64,000 bases of DNA from Streptomyces violens (GCF_000717745.1 NZ_JOBH01000012.1:1-64000), one strand, 5' to 3'; positions 1-8,846 are shown, counted from the first letter of the stretch. The notes: generated by a model not told the origin, from the sequence alone. Numbers and translations: made by a program.

Positions 1-654
1 CACCACGACGCACACCTACGAGGACCGCGTCTCCACCGTCCAGCAGGCCCAGGCCGCCGGCATGTCCGCCTGCTCCGGCCTGATCGCAGGCATGGGCGAA
101 ACGGATGAGGACCTGGTGGACGTGGTCTTCTCCCTGCGCGAGCTGGACCCCGACTCCGTCCCGGTCAACTTCCTGATCCCCTTCGAGGGCACCCCACTGG
201 CCAAGGAGTGGAACCTCACCCCGCAACGCGCCCTGCGCATCCTCGCCATGGTCCGCTTCGTCTGCCCCGACGTCGAGGTCCGCCTCGCCGGCGGCCGCGA
301 AGTCCACCTGCGTACGCTCCAGCCCCTCGCGCTGCACCTGGCCAACTCCATCTTCCTGGGCGACTACCTGACCAGTGAGGGCCAGGCCGGCAAGGACGAC
401 CTCGCCATGATCGCCGACGCCGGCTTCACGCCGAGGAAGCCACGGGCGGCTGCGGCGGACACGGTGGTGGCGGCGGCTGCGCGCCGTGCGGTGACGCCGG
501 GGCCGAGCCGACCGCCGCCGAGCCGGTTACCGCCGAGCCGCAGCCGGTCGCCGCCGGTGCGGTGGCCGAGGCGCCGGACGCCGACGGTGCCCGTACCGAC
601 CTGGTCGCGGTGCGCCGCCGCGGCGCCGGCACCGACCTGCCGCCCAATGCCTGA
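1..654 (+). CDS. bioB: biotin synthase BioB, C-terminal part, with apparent frameshift
   Basis: Radical-SAM enzyme that inserts sulfur into dethiobiotin, the last step of biotin synthesis. The gene enters from the left edge already in frame. The visible part has the late barrel strands ([44 protein letters not shown]). Near 433 the reading frame breaks. The upstream frame continues as low-complexity Ala/Arg/Pro, while the frame one base back gives a Gly/Cys-rich tail (TGGCGGHG, then CAPCGD) that ends at TGA 652-654, eight bases into bioA. One missing G in 'ccgag' would restore a normal tail. As written, the upstream frame runs without a stop into bioA. The radical-SAM CxxxCxxC motif lies outside the window. 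Confidence 0.9.
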
Positions 655-1957
655 GCCGGAACCGATGGACGTGCGCGACCTGCTGGCCCTGGACCGGCAG
701 CATGTGTGGCACCCGTACGGCCCGATGCCCGGCAAGGACGACCCACTGGTGATCGAGTCCGCCGCCGGAGTCCGGCTGCGGACCGCCGAGCCGGTCCAGG
801 GTCACACCGAGCTGGTCGACGGCATGTCGTCCTGGTGGTCGGCGATCCACGGCTACAACCACCCGGTACTGAACGAGGCCGCGCGCGGCCAGCTCGACCG
901 GATGAGCCATGTGATGTTCGGCGGGCTCACCCACGAGCCCGCCGTCCGGCTCGCCCAGCGGCTCGCCGACATCGCGCCGGGCGACCTGGAGCATGTCTTC
1001 CTGTGCGACTCCGGGTCCGTCTCCGTCGAGGTCGCGGCCAAGATGTGCCTGCAGTACTGGCGTTCGCTCGGCCGCCCGGCCAAGCAGCGCCTGCTGACCT
1101 GGCGCGGCGGGTACCACGGCGACACCTGGCAGCCGATGTCGGTGTGCGACCCGGACGGCGGCATGCACGAGCTGTGGTCCGGGGTGCTGACCCGGCAGGT
1201 GTTCGCCGACGCGCCGCCCGGCGGGTTCGACGCGCCGGTGGACGAGGCGTACGCGGACCACCTGCGCGACATGATCGGCCGGCACGCCGACGAACTGGCC
1301 GCGGTCATCGTGGAGCCGGTCGTACAGGGCGCGGGCGGCATGCGCTTCCACTCCCCCGCGTATCTGCGGGTGCTGCGAGAAGCCTGCGACGCACACGACG
1401 TGCTGCTGGTCTTCGACGAGATCGCCACGGGCTTCGGCCGCACCGGCGAGCTGTTCGCGGCCGGCCACGCGGATGTCGTACCGGACGTGATGTGCGTCGG
1501 CAAGGCGCTGACCGGCGGCTATCTGACGATGGCGGCGACGCTGTGCACGCCTCGGGTGGCGGACGGGATCTCCCGGGGCGAGGTGCCGGTGCTCGCGCAC
1601 GGGCCGACGTTCATGGCCAACCCGCTGGCCGCCGCGGTCGCCAACGCCTCGCTGGATGTGCTCCTGGCCCAGGACTGGCGCCAGGAGATCAAGCGGATCG
1701 AGGCCGGGCTGCGGGACGGACTGGAACAAGCCCGGACGATCCCGGGCGTCCAGGACGTACGCGTACTGGGCGCCATCGGCGTCGTCCAACTCGACCACCC
1801 GATCGACATGACGGCCGCGACCCGGGCCGCGGTCGGGACCGGCGTGTGGCTGCGCCCGTTCCGCGACCTGATCTACACGATGCCGCCGTACATCACCGGC
1901 GACGAGGACATCGCCCGTATCTGCGCCGCGGTGTGCGCCGCCGCGCGCGAGGGCTGA
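647..1957 (+). CDS. bioA: adenosylmethionine-8-amino-7-oxononanoate aminotransferase
   Basis: PLP-dependent class III aminotransferase that converts KAPA to DAPA, using S-adenosylmethionine as amino donor. Family features are the early WHPYGPM segment, the DGMSSWW substrate-site segment, the GGYHGDTW loop, the [11 protein letters not shown] cofactor aspartate region, and the Schiff-base lysine in [12 protein letters not shown] chose the ATG at 647 because its ATGCCTGA overlaps the expected bioB stop, a coupled arrangement. An ATG at 665 (MDVRDLL) is the alternative. About 436 residues is the usual length. It is transcribed between bioB and bioD. Because of the frameshift in bioB, the bioB frame is open straight into this gene, so a BioB-BioA fusion is the literal translation. 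Confidence 0.96.
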   Translation: MPEPEPMDVRDLLALDRQHVWHPYGPMPGKDDPLVIESAAGVRLRTAEPVQGHTELVDGMSSWWSAIHGYNHPVLNEAARGQLDRMSHVMFGGLTHEPAVRLAQRLADIAPGDLEHVFLCDSGSVSVEVAAKMCLQYWRSLGRPAKQRLLTWRGGYHGDTWQPMSVCDPDGGMHELWSGVLTRQVFADAPPGGFDAPVDEAYADHLRDMIGRHADELAAVIVEPVVQGAGGMRFHSPAYLRVLREACDAHDVLLVFDEIATGFGRTGELFAAGHADVVPDVMCVGKALTGGYLTMAATLCTPRVADGISRGEVPVLAHGPTFMANPLAAAVANASLDVLLAQDWRQEIKRIEAGLRDGLEQARTIPGVQDVRVLGAIGVVQLDHPIDMTAATRAAVGTGVWLRPFRDLIYTMPPYITGDEDIARICAAVCAAAREG

Positions 1958-1973
1958 GGAGGAACACGTAAGT

Positions 1974-2666
1974 ATGTCGGTGCTGTTCATCACGGGCACA
2001 GGCACGGAGATCGGCAAAACGGTCACCACCGCCGCCATCGCCGCCGCCGAACTGGCCCGCGGCCGGACGGTCGCGGTGCTCAAACCCGCACAGACCGGCG
2101 TGGCAGCAGGCGAGCCGGGGGATGTCGCGGAGGTCGCGCGACTCGCGGGCTCCGGCGTCACCACTGCCGAACTCGCCCGGTACCCCGAGCCGCTGGCGCC
2201 CGCGACCGCCGCCCGCCGGGCCGGGCTCCCACCGGTACGCCCGCACGAGATCGCCGAAGCGGCGGGCAAGCTGGCCACCGAGCACGATGTGGTGCTGGTG
2301 GAGGGGGCGGGCGGGCTGCTGGTCCGGTTCGACGAGGCCGGCGCGACCCTGGCCGACGCGGCGAAGGCGCTCGGCGCGCCGATGCTGATGGTGGCGCAGG
2401 CCGGGCTCGGCACGCTGAATGCCACGGCGCTTACGGCGCTCGCGCTGCGCACGATGGACATCGCTTGTGCGGGCGTGGTCATCGGCAGCTGGCCCGCCGA
2501 GCCGGATCTGGCGTCGCGTTGCAACGTGGAGGATCTGCCGGAGGTGGCGGGGGCGCCGTTGTTGGGACTGGTGCCGGCCGGGTCGGGGGCGTTGCCGCCT
2601 GCGCGGTTCCGGGCGCGGGCGGGGTCTTGGCTGGCGCCGCGGCTGGGCGGGACTTGGGGCGGGTGA
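1974..2666 (+). CDS. bioD: dethiobiotin synthetase
   Basis: ATP-dependent carboxylase that closes the ureido ring of dethiobiotin from DAPA and CO2. The N-terminus holds a P-loop (GTGTEIGKT, residues 8-16), followed by KPAQTG and the VEGAGGLLV segment typical of BioD. The protein is 230 residues, normal for the family. The ATG follows bioA by 16 bases and has a clear GGAGG ribosome site at 1956-1961. It is the last gene of the bioB-bioA-bioD run and is followed at once by a strong hairpin. The C-terminus is rich in Gly and Arg, without obvious function. Confidence 0.96.
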   Translation: MSVLFITGTGTEIGKTVTTAAIAAAELARGRTVAVLKPAQTGVAAGEPGDVAEVARLAGSGVTTAELARYPEPLAPATAARRAGLPPVRPHEIAEAAGKLATEHDVVLVEGAGGLLVRFDEAGATLADAAKALGAPMLMVAQAGLGTLNATALTALALRTMDIACAGVVIGSWPAEPDLASRCNVEDLPEVAGAPLLGLVPAGSGALPPARFRARAGSWLAPRLGGTWGG

Positions 2667-2676
2667 CGCCCGCGCC

Positions 2677-2708
2677 GGGGGTTTCGGGGGCGCTGCCCCC
2701 GGACCCCC
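2677..2708. terminator. nested GC-rich hairpin between convergent bioD and MFS genes
   Basis: An inner stem GGGGGC/GCCCCC with a GCT loop sits inside an outer stem GGGGGT/ACCCCC. It lies just after the bioD stop and before the end of the convergent transporter gene, so it probably terminates from one or both sides. The following text (ctcaatcgccggacgggctg) resembles a dispersed intergenic sequence common in Streptomyces; that comparison is from memory. Confidence 0.75.
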
Positions 2709-2748
2709 GGTCCTCAATCGCCGGACGGGCTGGGTTTGGGCGCAGCCC

Positions 2749-3987
2749 TCAGTCCAGCTCCGCACCCTTCCGTTCCGGAATCAGGAGCATCGCCGCCATG
2801 TCCAGGACGTAGATGACGGCGAGGAGGCCGATGGCCTTCTGGAAGCCGTAGGTGCCGGCGACCAGGGCGACCACCAGCGGCGCGAAGCCGCCGATTCCGC
2901 GGCCGACGTTGAAGAGGACATTCTGCGCGGTGGCGCGGGCGTGCGTCGGGTACAGCTCGGCGATGAGCGCGCCGTAGCCGCCGGTCATGCCGTTCACGAA
3001 CGCGCCCATGACCGCGCCGCCGATGAGCAGCGCGGTCGGCGTTTCGAGCGTGGCGTACGCGAGGACCGTGACGACCGAGCCCGCCTGGAAGATCCAGAAG
3101 GTGGGGCGGCGGCCGATGCGGTCGGCGAGGTGGCCGAAGGCGAGGATGCCGCAGGCCATGCCGACGACGGTGACGGCGGTCCAGGCACCGGACTTGGTGA
3201 GGCTGTAGCCGAACTGCTGGGAGAGGTAGCTCGGCAGCCAGGTCATGATGCCGTAGTAGCCGAAGTTCTGTACCGAGGTCAGGACGAGGACGCCGAGGGT
3301 GGCGCGGCGCGCGGCGGGGGTGGCGACCAGGGAGCGCAGCGGCGCGGTGGCCGGGCGCTCGGCGGTCTTCGCGGCAGTGAACGCGGCGGGCTCGTGCATG
3401 GTGCGGCGGAAGAGGAAGGCCGCGACCGCGGGCAGCACGCCGAGGGCGAAGAGGGCGCGCCAGCCCCAGGCGTTGATGACGGGCGCGGAGAGCAGGGCGG
3501 CGGCGAGGACGCCGGTCTGCCAGCCGAGGCCGACGTAGGAGGTGCCGCGGGCGCGCTTGCGGCTGGGGAACGCCTCGGCGGCCAGCGCCATGCCGATGCC
3601 GAATTCGCCGCCGATACCCATGCCGGCGATGAAGCGGGAGACCGCGAGCTGGGTGAAGTCCTGGGCGATCGCCGTGACGCCGGTGAAGACGGCGAAGAGG
3701 ATGATCGACCAGGTCAGGACGCGGATGCGGCCGAGGCGGTCGGAGAGTATGCCGAAGAGGAGCCCGCCGGCGACGCAGCCGATGAGGGTGATCGTGGTGA
3801 GCGACCCGGCCTGGGCGGAGCTCAGGCCCAGCCCCGCGGTGATCGCGGAGAGAGCGAAGCTGAGGATGAGGAGGTCGAAGCCCTCCAGGCCGTAGCCGAC
3901 GGCGGAGGCGAGTACCGCTTTGCGGGCGTAGGTGTCGGGCTGGGTGGCGGCCGGTTCCGTGGCCACGTCCGCGGGTGGGTTGGGCAT
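2749..3987 (-). CDS. MFS transporter, aromatic acid/sugar symporter-like
   Basis: Twelve-helix major facilitator of 412 residues. It has the conserved loop motif (GILSDRLGRIR) between helices 2 and 3, the AGMGIGGEFGIG helix-4/5 motif, and a second loop motif (HLADRIGRRP) in the other half. These are typical of aromatic-acid:proton and sugar porters. The start at 3987 (MPNPPADV) is preceded by AGGAC and puts a short soluble tail before the first helix; an in-frame ATG further upstream would add a Pro/Arg-rich stretch with no homology look. It is convergent with bioD and stands alone, so its substrate cannot be inferred from context. Confidence 0.9.
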   Translation of the reverse strand: MPNPPADVATEPAATQPDTYARKAVLASAVGYGLEGFDLLILSFALSAITAGLGLSSAQAGSLTTITLIGCVAGGLLFGILSDRLGRIRVLTWSIILFAVFTGVTAIAQDFTQLAVSRFIAGMGIGGEFGIGMALAAEAFPSRKRARGTSYVGLGWQTGVLAAALLSAPVINAWGWRALFALGVLPAVAAFLFRRTMHEPAAFTAAKTAERPATAPLRSLVATPAARRATLGVLVLTSVQNFGYYGIMTWLPSYLSQQFGYSLTKSGAWTAVTVVGMACGILAFGHLADRIGRRPTFWIFQAGSVVTVLAYATLETPTALLIGGAVMGAFVNGMTGGYGALIAELYPTHARATAQNVLFNVGRGIGGFAPLVVALVAGTYGFQKAIGLLAVIYVLDMAAMLLIPERKGAELD

Positions 3988-4298
3988 GCGTCCTGGTCCT
4001 GCTCTTCCGTCCGTACGGGTTGGTGCTGGGCGTACGTCGGGGTGGGCAGGCGTGCGGCGGAGAAGGCTCGGCCGCGGGCCCGCGCCGACGCGGCCGAGAC
4101 GCCATTCTAGGACGGGCCCTCGCCTGTCAGGTACGCGCGGTGCCGGGACCGGCGACAGACCGGCCTCCCGGCGGCGCAATCAGCGGCGGGAGCCGCCGTC
4201 GGGTCGTACGGGGGTTCGCGGTGGAGTCGCACCGACCGCTGCGGGTTCCGCCGCGCGGTATCGCCCTGCCGTCCTCGCCCGTGGTGCTGGGCACGGCG

Positions 4299-4346
4299 CG
4301 GCGCCCGGAGACGGCGGGTTGAACAGTACGCCGTCTCCGGGCGCCG
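4299..4346. repeat. 18-bp perfect inverted repeat with 12-base loop
   Basis: Arm 4299-4316 (cggcgcccggagacggcg) pairs perfectly with 4329-4346 around the loop ggttgaacagta. The long GC stem would be a very stable hairpin. There is no T-run, so it may be a terminator for the minus-strand gene that ends at 4398 or an operator. Confidence 0.85.
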
Positions 4347-4391
4347 GCCGCGTCCGCGATGTGTCGTCTCCGGACGCCGGTCGCGTCCGCG
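4333..4391. repeat. 26-bp imperfect direct repeat, 33-base period
   Basis: Copies at 4333-4358 and 4366-4391 both begin gtctccgg and end gcgtccgcg, and differ at two positions. The first copy overlaps the right arm of the inverted repeat at 4299-4346, so the second looks like a duplicated half of that hairpin. Confidence 0.8.
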
Positions 4392-4397
4392 GATCGG

Positions 4398-4661
4398 TCA
4401 GCGGCCCTCGCGGGCCACGCCGGTGCCCCGCGCCGGGACGCTTCGTATGCTCGTGCACGGCACCTGTGAGCGCAGGTGCTTGCTGCCGCGCTGTACTGCC
4501 AGTGCGTCGGTGGCACGGACTCTTGCCACCGAACCGCGCTGGAAGACCAGCACGACGGCCGGCGCTCCCACCGCCCGCACATCCGCTCTAACGGACTGGA
4601 CTTGCCGCCAACGGCCCTGAAGGAGCACCAGGTCGCCCTGCCTCACCTGCAGCGCCCTCAC
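4398..4661 (-). CDS. small hypothetical protein, possible Hint-type beta fold
   Basis: An 87-residue frame from GTG 4661 to TGA 4398. It starts VRALQVRQGDLVLLQGRW and continues with alternating hydrophobic strands (APAVVLVFQRGSVARV). The pattern 'GDLVLLxGRW' followed by a strand ending in 'ATDALAVQR' resembles small actinobacterial proteins that look like the beginning of a Hint domain. No ribosome site is clear, and an in-frame GTG seven codons upstream is possible. Codon use is a little less GC-biased than in neighbours (ctt, gtt, aga, caa). No function is claimed; it could also be a spurious frame. Confidence 0.45.
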   Translation of the reverse strand: MRALQVRQGDLVLLQGRWRQVQSVRADVRAVGAPAVVLVFQRGSVARVRATDALAVQRGSKHLRSQVPCTSIRSVPARGTGVAREGR

Positions 4662-5250
4662 CGCACCATCACAGCCCACATTTCTTGGCCCACCCCATCT
4701 GTCGTGGCGGGACCTCTCGGTGCGCCCCCTCCCCAGGGGCGGACTTCGGTCCTGCCGTGATTGGTCCGGTAACTCTGGCGCCTCGTTCGCTTCTGCGCAC
4801 ACTCCGATCCGGTCACATTGCCGACCCTTGGGTATACGCGCGTTGCGTGACCATATGCGTTTGCTCATGCGGGGTGGACGGCCCGGTGACGGGGGCTTGG
4901 GTGGCACTGGGTGCCACATGCCGCCCGAGCAGCGGATGCGCTCCGCCCGGCCAGCGAAAAGTGCAATATTGCATCCGAGTGAGGTGGTGCATGGATGCAC
5001 TTGTGCGCGGGTGCGCACCCTCGTGATGGCAGTGCGTGCCACCGTGATCACGCGCCGCTACGAGGCGGTCACCGGCCTGCTGGCCTCGGCCGGTGTGCAG
5101 CCACCGCGGAACCCTCCCGAACCGGCCCCTGCGCGGTACTTGGGCTGATCACGGCCCGTGCGGGCGCAAACGGCCGCGGGAGGCGGAAGGCACGGGGTGA
5201 CGGCCGGATAAGGGCGGTGGGTGGCGCACGCCACTGTCTCCGACCGGCCG
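4662..5250. other. long intergenic region with promoter-like composition
   Basis: No gene is assigned in about 590 bases. GC drops around 4780-5030, as in a promoter region. Three inverted repeats lie at 4962-5018 and are listed separately. Directly after them a 40-residue frame (ATG 5026 to TGA 5148, MAVRATVITRRYEAVTG...) could be a small protein or the start of a truncated regulator. I do not recognise it, and its C-terminus is Pro-rich. The last 100 bases precede the end of a minus-strand LysR gene. Confidence 0.5.
4962..5018. promoter_or_regulatory. cluster of three palindromes, possible operator region
   Basis: TGCAATATTGCA at 4962-4973 is a perfect palindrome. GTGCAT-gg-ATGCAC lies at 4987-5000, and GTGCGC-gggt-GCGCAC at 5003-5018. 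They sit immediately upstream of a possible small reading frame at 5026. Three two-fold sites in 57 bases suggest repressor binding, but no regulator can be named. Confidence 0.5.
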
Positions 5251-6186
5251 TTACTCGTCCGTACTGTGGGTTCCCGGGCCGGGCAACTCCCCTGGCCAGT
5301 GACGCAGTTCACGCAGCAGGGTGAGGAAGGCACGTTCCGCCGGGGAGAGCAGGCGGTCCCTGCGGTGCACCAGGCTGACCGGCCGGGGCTCCGGCGCGGG
5401 CACGACGGGCAGTACGGCGAGCCGGCCGGCCCGTACGTCCTCCCCCACCGCGTGTTCGGAGATCAGCGCCAGCCCCAGGCCGGCGGCCACGCACTGCTTC
5501 ACGGCCTCCGGGCCCCAGATGTCCGCGCGCGGCACGTCCTCCAGCGCCCAGTCGGCCAGCACCTGTTCCTGCAGGCTGCGGGTCTGCGAGCCGGGTTCGC
5601 GCAGCAGGAAGCGCGCCCCGGCCAGCTCCGCGGGCGTCACCTCGGCGGCGCCCGCGAGCCGGTGGCCGGGGGCCGCGACCAGTACCAGCCGCTCGTCCAG
5701 CACGGTCTCCACGACGAGCCGGTCGCCGTGCGGGCTGCCGGCCACCACCGCGATCCCGATGCCGCCGCCCAGGAGTTGTTCCTGTACCGCCTCGCCGTTG
5801 CCCACGAAGATGTCGCACTCGATGGCGGGGTGCCGTTCCCGGTACCGGGCCAGCAGCGCGGGCAGCAGGTAGGTGCCGACGGTCGTCGAGCCGCCGACCA
5901 GCAACCGGCCGGTGGCCAGCCCGCTGACCTGCTGCACGGCCGCGACCGCCTCCTCGGCGAGCAGGAAGACCCGCTTGCCGTACTCGGCGAGCACCTCGCC
6001 CTCGGCGGTCGGCCGGGCGCGGGTTCCGGAGCGGTCCACGAGTGTGACGCGCAGCGACTGTTCGAGCTTGCGCACCTGGTTGGAGACCGAGGGCTGGCTC
6101 ATGTAGAGCTTCTGCGCGGCGGCGGAGAAGCCCTGGTGCTCGACGACCTGCATGAAGATCCACAGCCGGTGGAGGTTGAGTTCCAT
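5251..6186 (-). CDS. LysR-family regulator, CbbR/CysL-like
   Basis: A 311-residue LysR-type regulator. The winged-helix N-terminus (about residues 4-63) includes FSAAAQKLYMSQPSVSNQV, the recognition helix segment. The effector domain follows, with the typical VGGSTTVGTYLLP linker to its first strand. It starts at 6186 behind AGGGGGTG. It lies 47 bases downstream of the NCS1 permease gene on the same strand, so the two are probably co-transcribed. The domain layout resembles CbbR-type regulators, but no carbon-fixation genes are nearby, so a role in controlling the adjacent permease or island is the safer inference. Confidence 0.92.
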   Translation of the reverse strand: MELNLHRLWIFMQVVEHQGFSAAAQKLYMSQPSVSNQVRKLEQSLRVTLVDRSGTRARPTAEGEVLAEYGKRVFLLAEEAVAAVQQVSGLATGRLLVGGSTTVGTYLLPALLARYRERHPAIECDIFVGNGEAVQEQLLGGGIGIAVVAGSPHGDRLVVETVLDERLVLVAAPGHRLAGAAEVTPAELAGARFLLREPGSQTRSLQEQVLADWALEDVPRADIWGPEAVKQCVAAGLGLALISEHAVGEDVRAGRLAVLPVVPAPEPRPVSLVHRRDRLLSPAERAFLTLLRELRHWPGELPGPGTHSTDE

Positions 6187-6233
6187 GGCACCCCCTGAGG
6201 CTTGCGAAGATCGACTGACAGGCGGGCCGCAGC

Positions 6234-7667
6234 CTAACTCTCCGGCTGCCCGCCGGACAGAGCCACGACCGGTCCATCCGTACTGTCCAGATCAGCGGCC
6301 CCCTCCCCCGTGCCCTGTCGCGCGCGGGCCCACAGGTAGTACAGCGGTGCCGTGACGATGAGCCCCACCAGCCAGGACAGGTCGGCGCCGCCGAGGTGCG
6401 CGGCGAGCGGTCCGGTGTAGAGGTCGGTGGCGAGGAACGGGATCTGTACGACGATGCCGACGGCGTACGAGCCGAGTGCCACCGGGTTGAAGCGCCCGTA
6501 GCGGCCGCCGTCCGGGGCGAAGAGGGCGTCGAAGTCGTAGCGGCCGTGGTGCAGCAGATAGAAGTCGATGAGGTTGATCGCGGTCCAGGGGACGAGGACA
6601 ACCAGCAGGACGAGGACGAGATTGACGAAGTGGGTGACGAAGTCGCTGGAGAGGCCGAGGGCGATGAGCAGGGATGCGGCCAGGACGAGTGCCGAGACCG
6701 CGCTGCGGGCGGCGACGCGCGGCTGCCAGCGGGCCCGGAAGGTCTGCCCGATGGTGATCATCGAGAGGACCGCGCCGTAGAGGTTGAGCGCGTTGTGATT
6801 GATGACGCTGAAGAGGAAGAGCAGCAGCAGTACCGGGCCGAAGGCGCCGGCCGCGTCGTGGAATCCGGCGACCGCGTCCGGGTCGGGGCTGACCAACGCG
6901 ACGACCGTACCGGCGAGGAAGGGCAGCGCGGAGCCGAGACAGGAGCCCCAGTAGGTGGCCCAGAAGGTGCTCGCGGTGCGGACCGTGCGCGGCAGGTAGC
7001 GCGAGTAGTCCGAGACGTACGGGGCGAACGCGAGCTGCCACAGGGCGCTGAGCGAGACGGTGGCGAGCCAGCCGGCGAAGGTGAAGGAGCCGCGGGTGAG
7101 GAAGTCGTCGGGCAGGCCGCGCGCGATGACCATCGCGAGGCCGGCGAGGATGCCGAGGCCGAGGACGATGGTGGCGATCTTGCTGAGGGTGTGGATGAGG
7201 CGGTAGCCGATCAGGCAGATGGCCGCCGAGCCGGCCGCGCCGAGCAGGATGCCCGCGTCGACGGGGACGGCGGGCGCGAGGCCGTGCAGGGACTTGCCCG
7301 CCAGCACGATGTTGGAGGCGAAGAAGCCGACGTACATCGCGGCGGCCACGACCACGATGAGCAGGGCGCCGACCGAGCCGAACTGTGCCCGGCTCTGGAT
7401 CATCTGCGGGACGCCGAGCTGCGGCCCCTGTGCCGAGTGCAGCGCCATGAAGACGCCGCCGACGAGCTGGCCGACGACGATGGCGAGGACCGCGGAGACG
7501 AAGGACTGGTGGAAGACCTGGACGCCCATCGCGCCGGTGACCAGCGGCAACGGCGCGATGTTGGTGCCGAACCACATCGTGAAGAGGTCGCGGACCCTGC
7601 CGTGCCGTTCGGTTTCGGGGACGTGGTCGATGGTGTGCTTTTCGAGCGCTTCCGATGGTTCGGGCAC
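6234..7667 (-). CDS. NCS1-family permease (nucleobase/allantoin/thiamine type)
   Basis: A 477-residue membrane permease with about twelve helices. The N-terminal motif TIDHVPETERHGRVRDLF, the QGPQLGVPQMIQSRAQFG signature on helix 3, the YVSDYSRYLP motif, and PWTAINLIDFYLL mark the cytosine/purine/hydantoin/pyridoxine transporter family. GTG 7667 is preceded by GAGGAG at good spacing. It is divergent from the LysR gene at 7817, with 149 bases between. A close paralogue lies at 13874-15304. The substrate is probably a small N-heterocycle or amide that feeds the monooxygenase genes at 8847-10867. Confidence 0.95.
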   Translation of the reverse strand: MPEPSEALEKHTIDHVPETERHGRVRDLFTMWFGTNIAPLPLVTGAMGVQVFHQSFVSAVLAIVVGQLVGGVFMALHSAQGPQLGVPQMIQSRAQFGSVGALLIVVVAAAMYVGFFASNIVLAGKSLHGLAPAVPVDAGILLGAAGSAAICLIGYRLIHTLSKIATIVLGLGILAGLAMVIARGLPDDFLTRGSFTFAGWLATVSLSALWQLAFAPYVSDYSRYLPRTVRTASTFWATYWGSCLGSALPFLAGTVVALVSPDPDAVAGFHDAAGAFGPVLLLLFLFSVINHNALNLYGAVLSMITIGQTFRARWQPRVAARSAVSALVLAASLLIALGLSSDFVTHFVNLVLVLLVVLVPWTAINLIDFYLLHHGRYDFDALFAPDGGRYGRFNPVALGSYAVGIVVQIPFLATDLYTGPLAAHLGGADLSWLVGLIVTAPLYYLWARARQGTGEGAADLDSTDGPVVALSGGQPES

Positions 7668-7816
7668 GGGCGTCTCCTCGCCTCACGTGGGATGGCAGGG
7701 AGTCTCGGACAGCCCTGTTGATCCGGTCAATCAGAGAAATCTGTGCTCCTCCATCTGATGAACCGATGCAGCGGGGATGGCAGGATCCCGTCATCACGAC
7801 GCACAGGAGCTGCCCC

Positions 7817-8725
7817 ATGCCCAAGGACGCGAACTTCACCCTCGTACAGCTGCGGTACTTCCTCGCCGCGGCGGAGCTCGGCAGCATGACTGCGGCGGCC
7901 CAGCGGATCAATGTCTCGCAGTCGGCGATCTCGACCGCGGTGACGCACCTGGAGCGGGAGCTGGGGGTGCAGCTGCTGATCCGGCGGCATGCGAAGGGGC
8001 TGTCGCTGACCCGGGCCGGTGAGCGCTTCCTGCACGAGCTGCGCGGCTTCCTCACGCATGCCGAGGACCTGACGGAGGCGGCGCGCAGCCTCGGTACGGA
8101 GCTGGTGGGCGAGCTGGCGGTGGGCTGTTTCCAGACGCTGGCGCCGTTCTGTCTGCCGCGGCTGCTGCGGGAGTTCGGGCAGGCGCACCCCGCGGTGCGG
8201 GTGCAGGTCACCGAGGGCGACATCCGGACGGTGCAGGAGGACCTGCGCAGCGGCACGTGCGAGCTGGCGCTCCTGTACGACCTGGGGCTGGACCCGGACA
8301 TCGAGCGGGAGGTGCTGGCGGTGGCGCCGCCGTACGCGCTGGTGCCGCCGGACCATCCGCTGGCGGGTACCGGTGCGGTACGGCTGGCGGAGCTGGCGGC
8401 GGAGCCGATGATCCTGCTGGATCTGCCGCTGAGCCGGGACTACTTCCGCTCGCTGTTCCTGAAGGCGGGCGTGGAGCCGAGGGTGCGGCACCGCAGTACG
8501 AGTTACGAGACGGTGCGCGCGATGGTGGCGGCGGGGCACGGCTTCGCGATCCTCAACCAGCGGCCGGTGCACGACGCGACGTACGACGGCGGGCGGGCGG
8601 TGGCGCTGCGGCTGACCGATCCGCTGCCGGCCCTGCCGGTGGTGCTGGCCCGGCTCGCGGGCATCCGGCCGACGGGCCGCGCCCAGGCGTTCGCGGCGGT
8701 GTGCCGGCAGGCGCTGGGGGCGTGA
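7817..8725 (+). CDS. LysR-family regulator of the monooxygenase operon
   Basis: A 302-residue LysR regulator. Residues 5-65 form the winged helix with MTAAAQRINVSQSAISTAV; the rest is the effector-binding fold. ATG 7817 has AGGAGC at 7805-7810; an upstream GTG-type frame would run through the divergent promoter and was not used. Its family match is closest to regulators of aromatic-ring or flavin-monooxygenase operons. It is transcribed away from the NCS1 permease and towards the flavin reductase/HpaB pair. The two palindromes at 8744-8795 have LysR-box geometry and are probable targets. Confidence 0.93.
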   Translation: MPKDANFTLVQLRYFLAAAELGSMTAAAQRINVSQSAISTAVTHLERELGVQLLIRRHAKGLSLTRAGERFLHELRGFLTHAEDLTEAARSLGTELVGELAVGCFQTLAPFCLPRLLREFGQAHPAVRVQVTEGDIRTVQEDLRSGTCELALLYDLGLDPDIEREVLAVAPPYALVPPDHPLAGTGAVRLAELAAEPMILLDLPLSRDYFRSLFLKAGVEPRVRHRSTSYETVRAMVAAGHGFAILNQRPVHDATYDGGRAVALRLTDPLPALPVVLARLAGIRPTGRAQAFAAVCRQALGA

Positions 8726-8743
8726 CCTGCCCGAAGTCGCAGT

Positions 8744-8795
8744 ATCTGTAAAACAGATGCAGTAGGTCGAAAACCTCTGCTTTACGGATGCAGAG
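8744..8795. promoter_or_regulatory. tandem LysR-type palindromes before the flavin reductase gene
   Basis: ATCTGTAAAACAGAT (8744-8758) is a T-N11-A inverted repeat, the classic LysR box shape. A second inverted repeat, CTCTGC-N9-GCAGAG, occupies 8775-8795. The word gatgcag occurs after both left parts and again at about 7763 in the divergent permease/LysR promoter, suggesting one regulator for both promoters. Confidence 0.65.
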
Positions 8796-8846
8796 CGGCG
8801 CGCCCATAGTCATGTCTCAGCAGAGCCCGCACGCCTCGGGAGGCTG

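Larger units (their letters stand above)
3988..4397. other. gene-poor region upstream of the MFS gene
   Basis: I see no convincing gene in these 410 bases. The stretch just upstream of the MFS start must hold its promoter. The rest contains an 18-bp perfect inverted repeat and a following 26-bp imperfect direct repeat, described separately. Open frames here have no recognisable domains and look incidental. Confidence 0.6.

Noticed and set aside
527..2524. Long open frame on the minus strand through bioA and bioD
   Set aside because: It is antisense to two well-supported genes, has low-complexity Arg/Ala composition and no domain; it arises from high GC.
2419..4110. Long plus-strand frame through bioD and the MFS gene
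   Set aside because: The translation is Gly/Arg/Asp-rich noise antisense to transmembrane helices.
4720..5148. 142-codon plus-strand frame in the gene-poor gap
   Set aside because: The first 100 codons lack protein-like character; only the last 40 might be a small gene, mentioned under the region.
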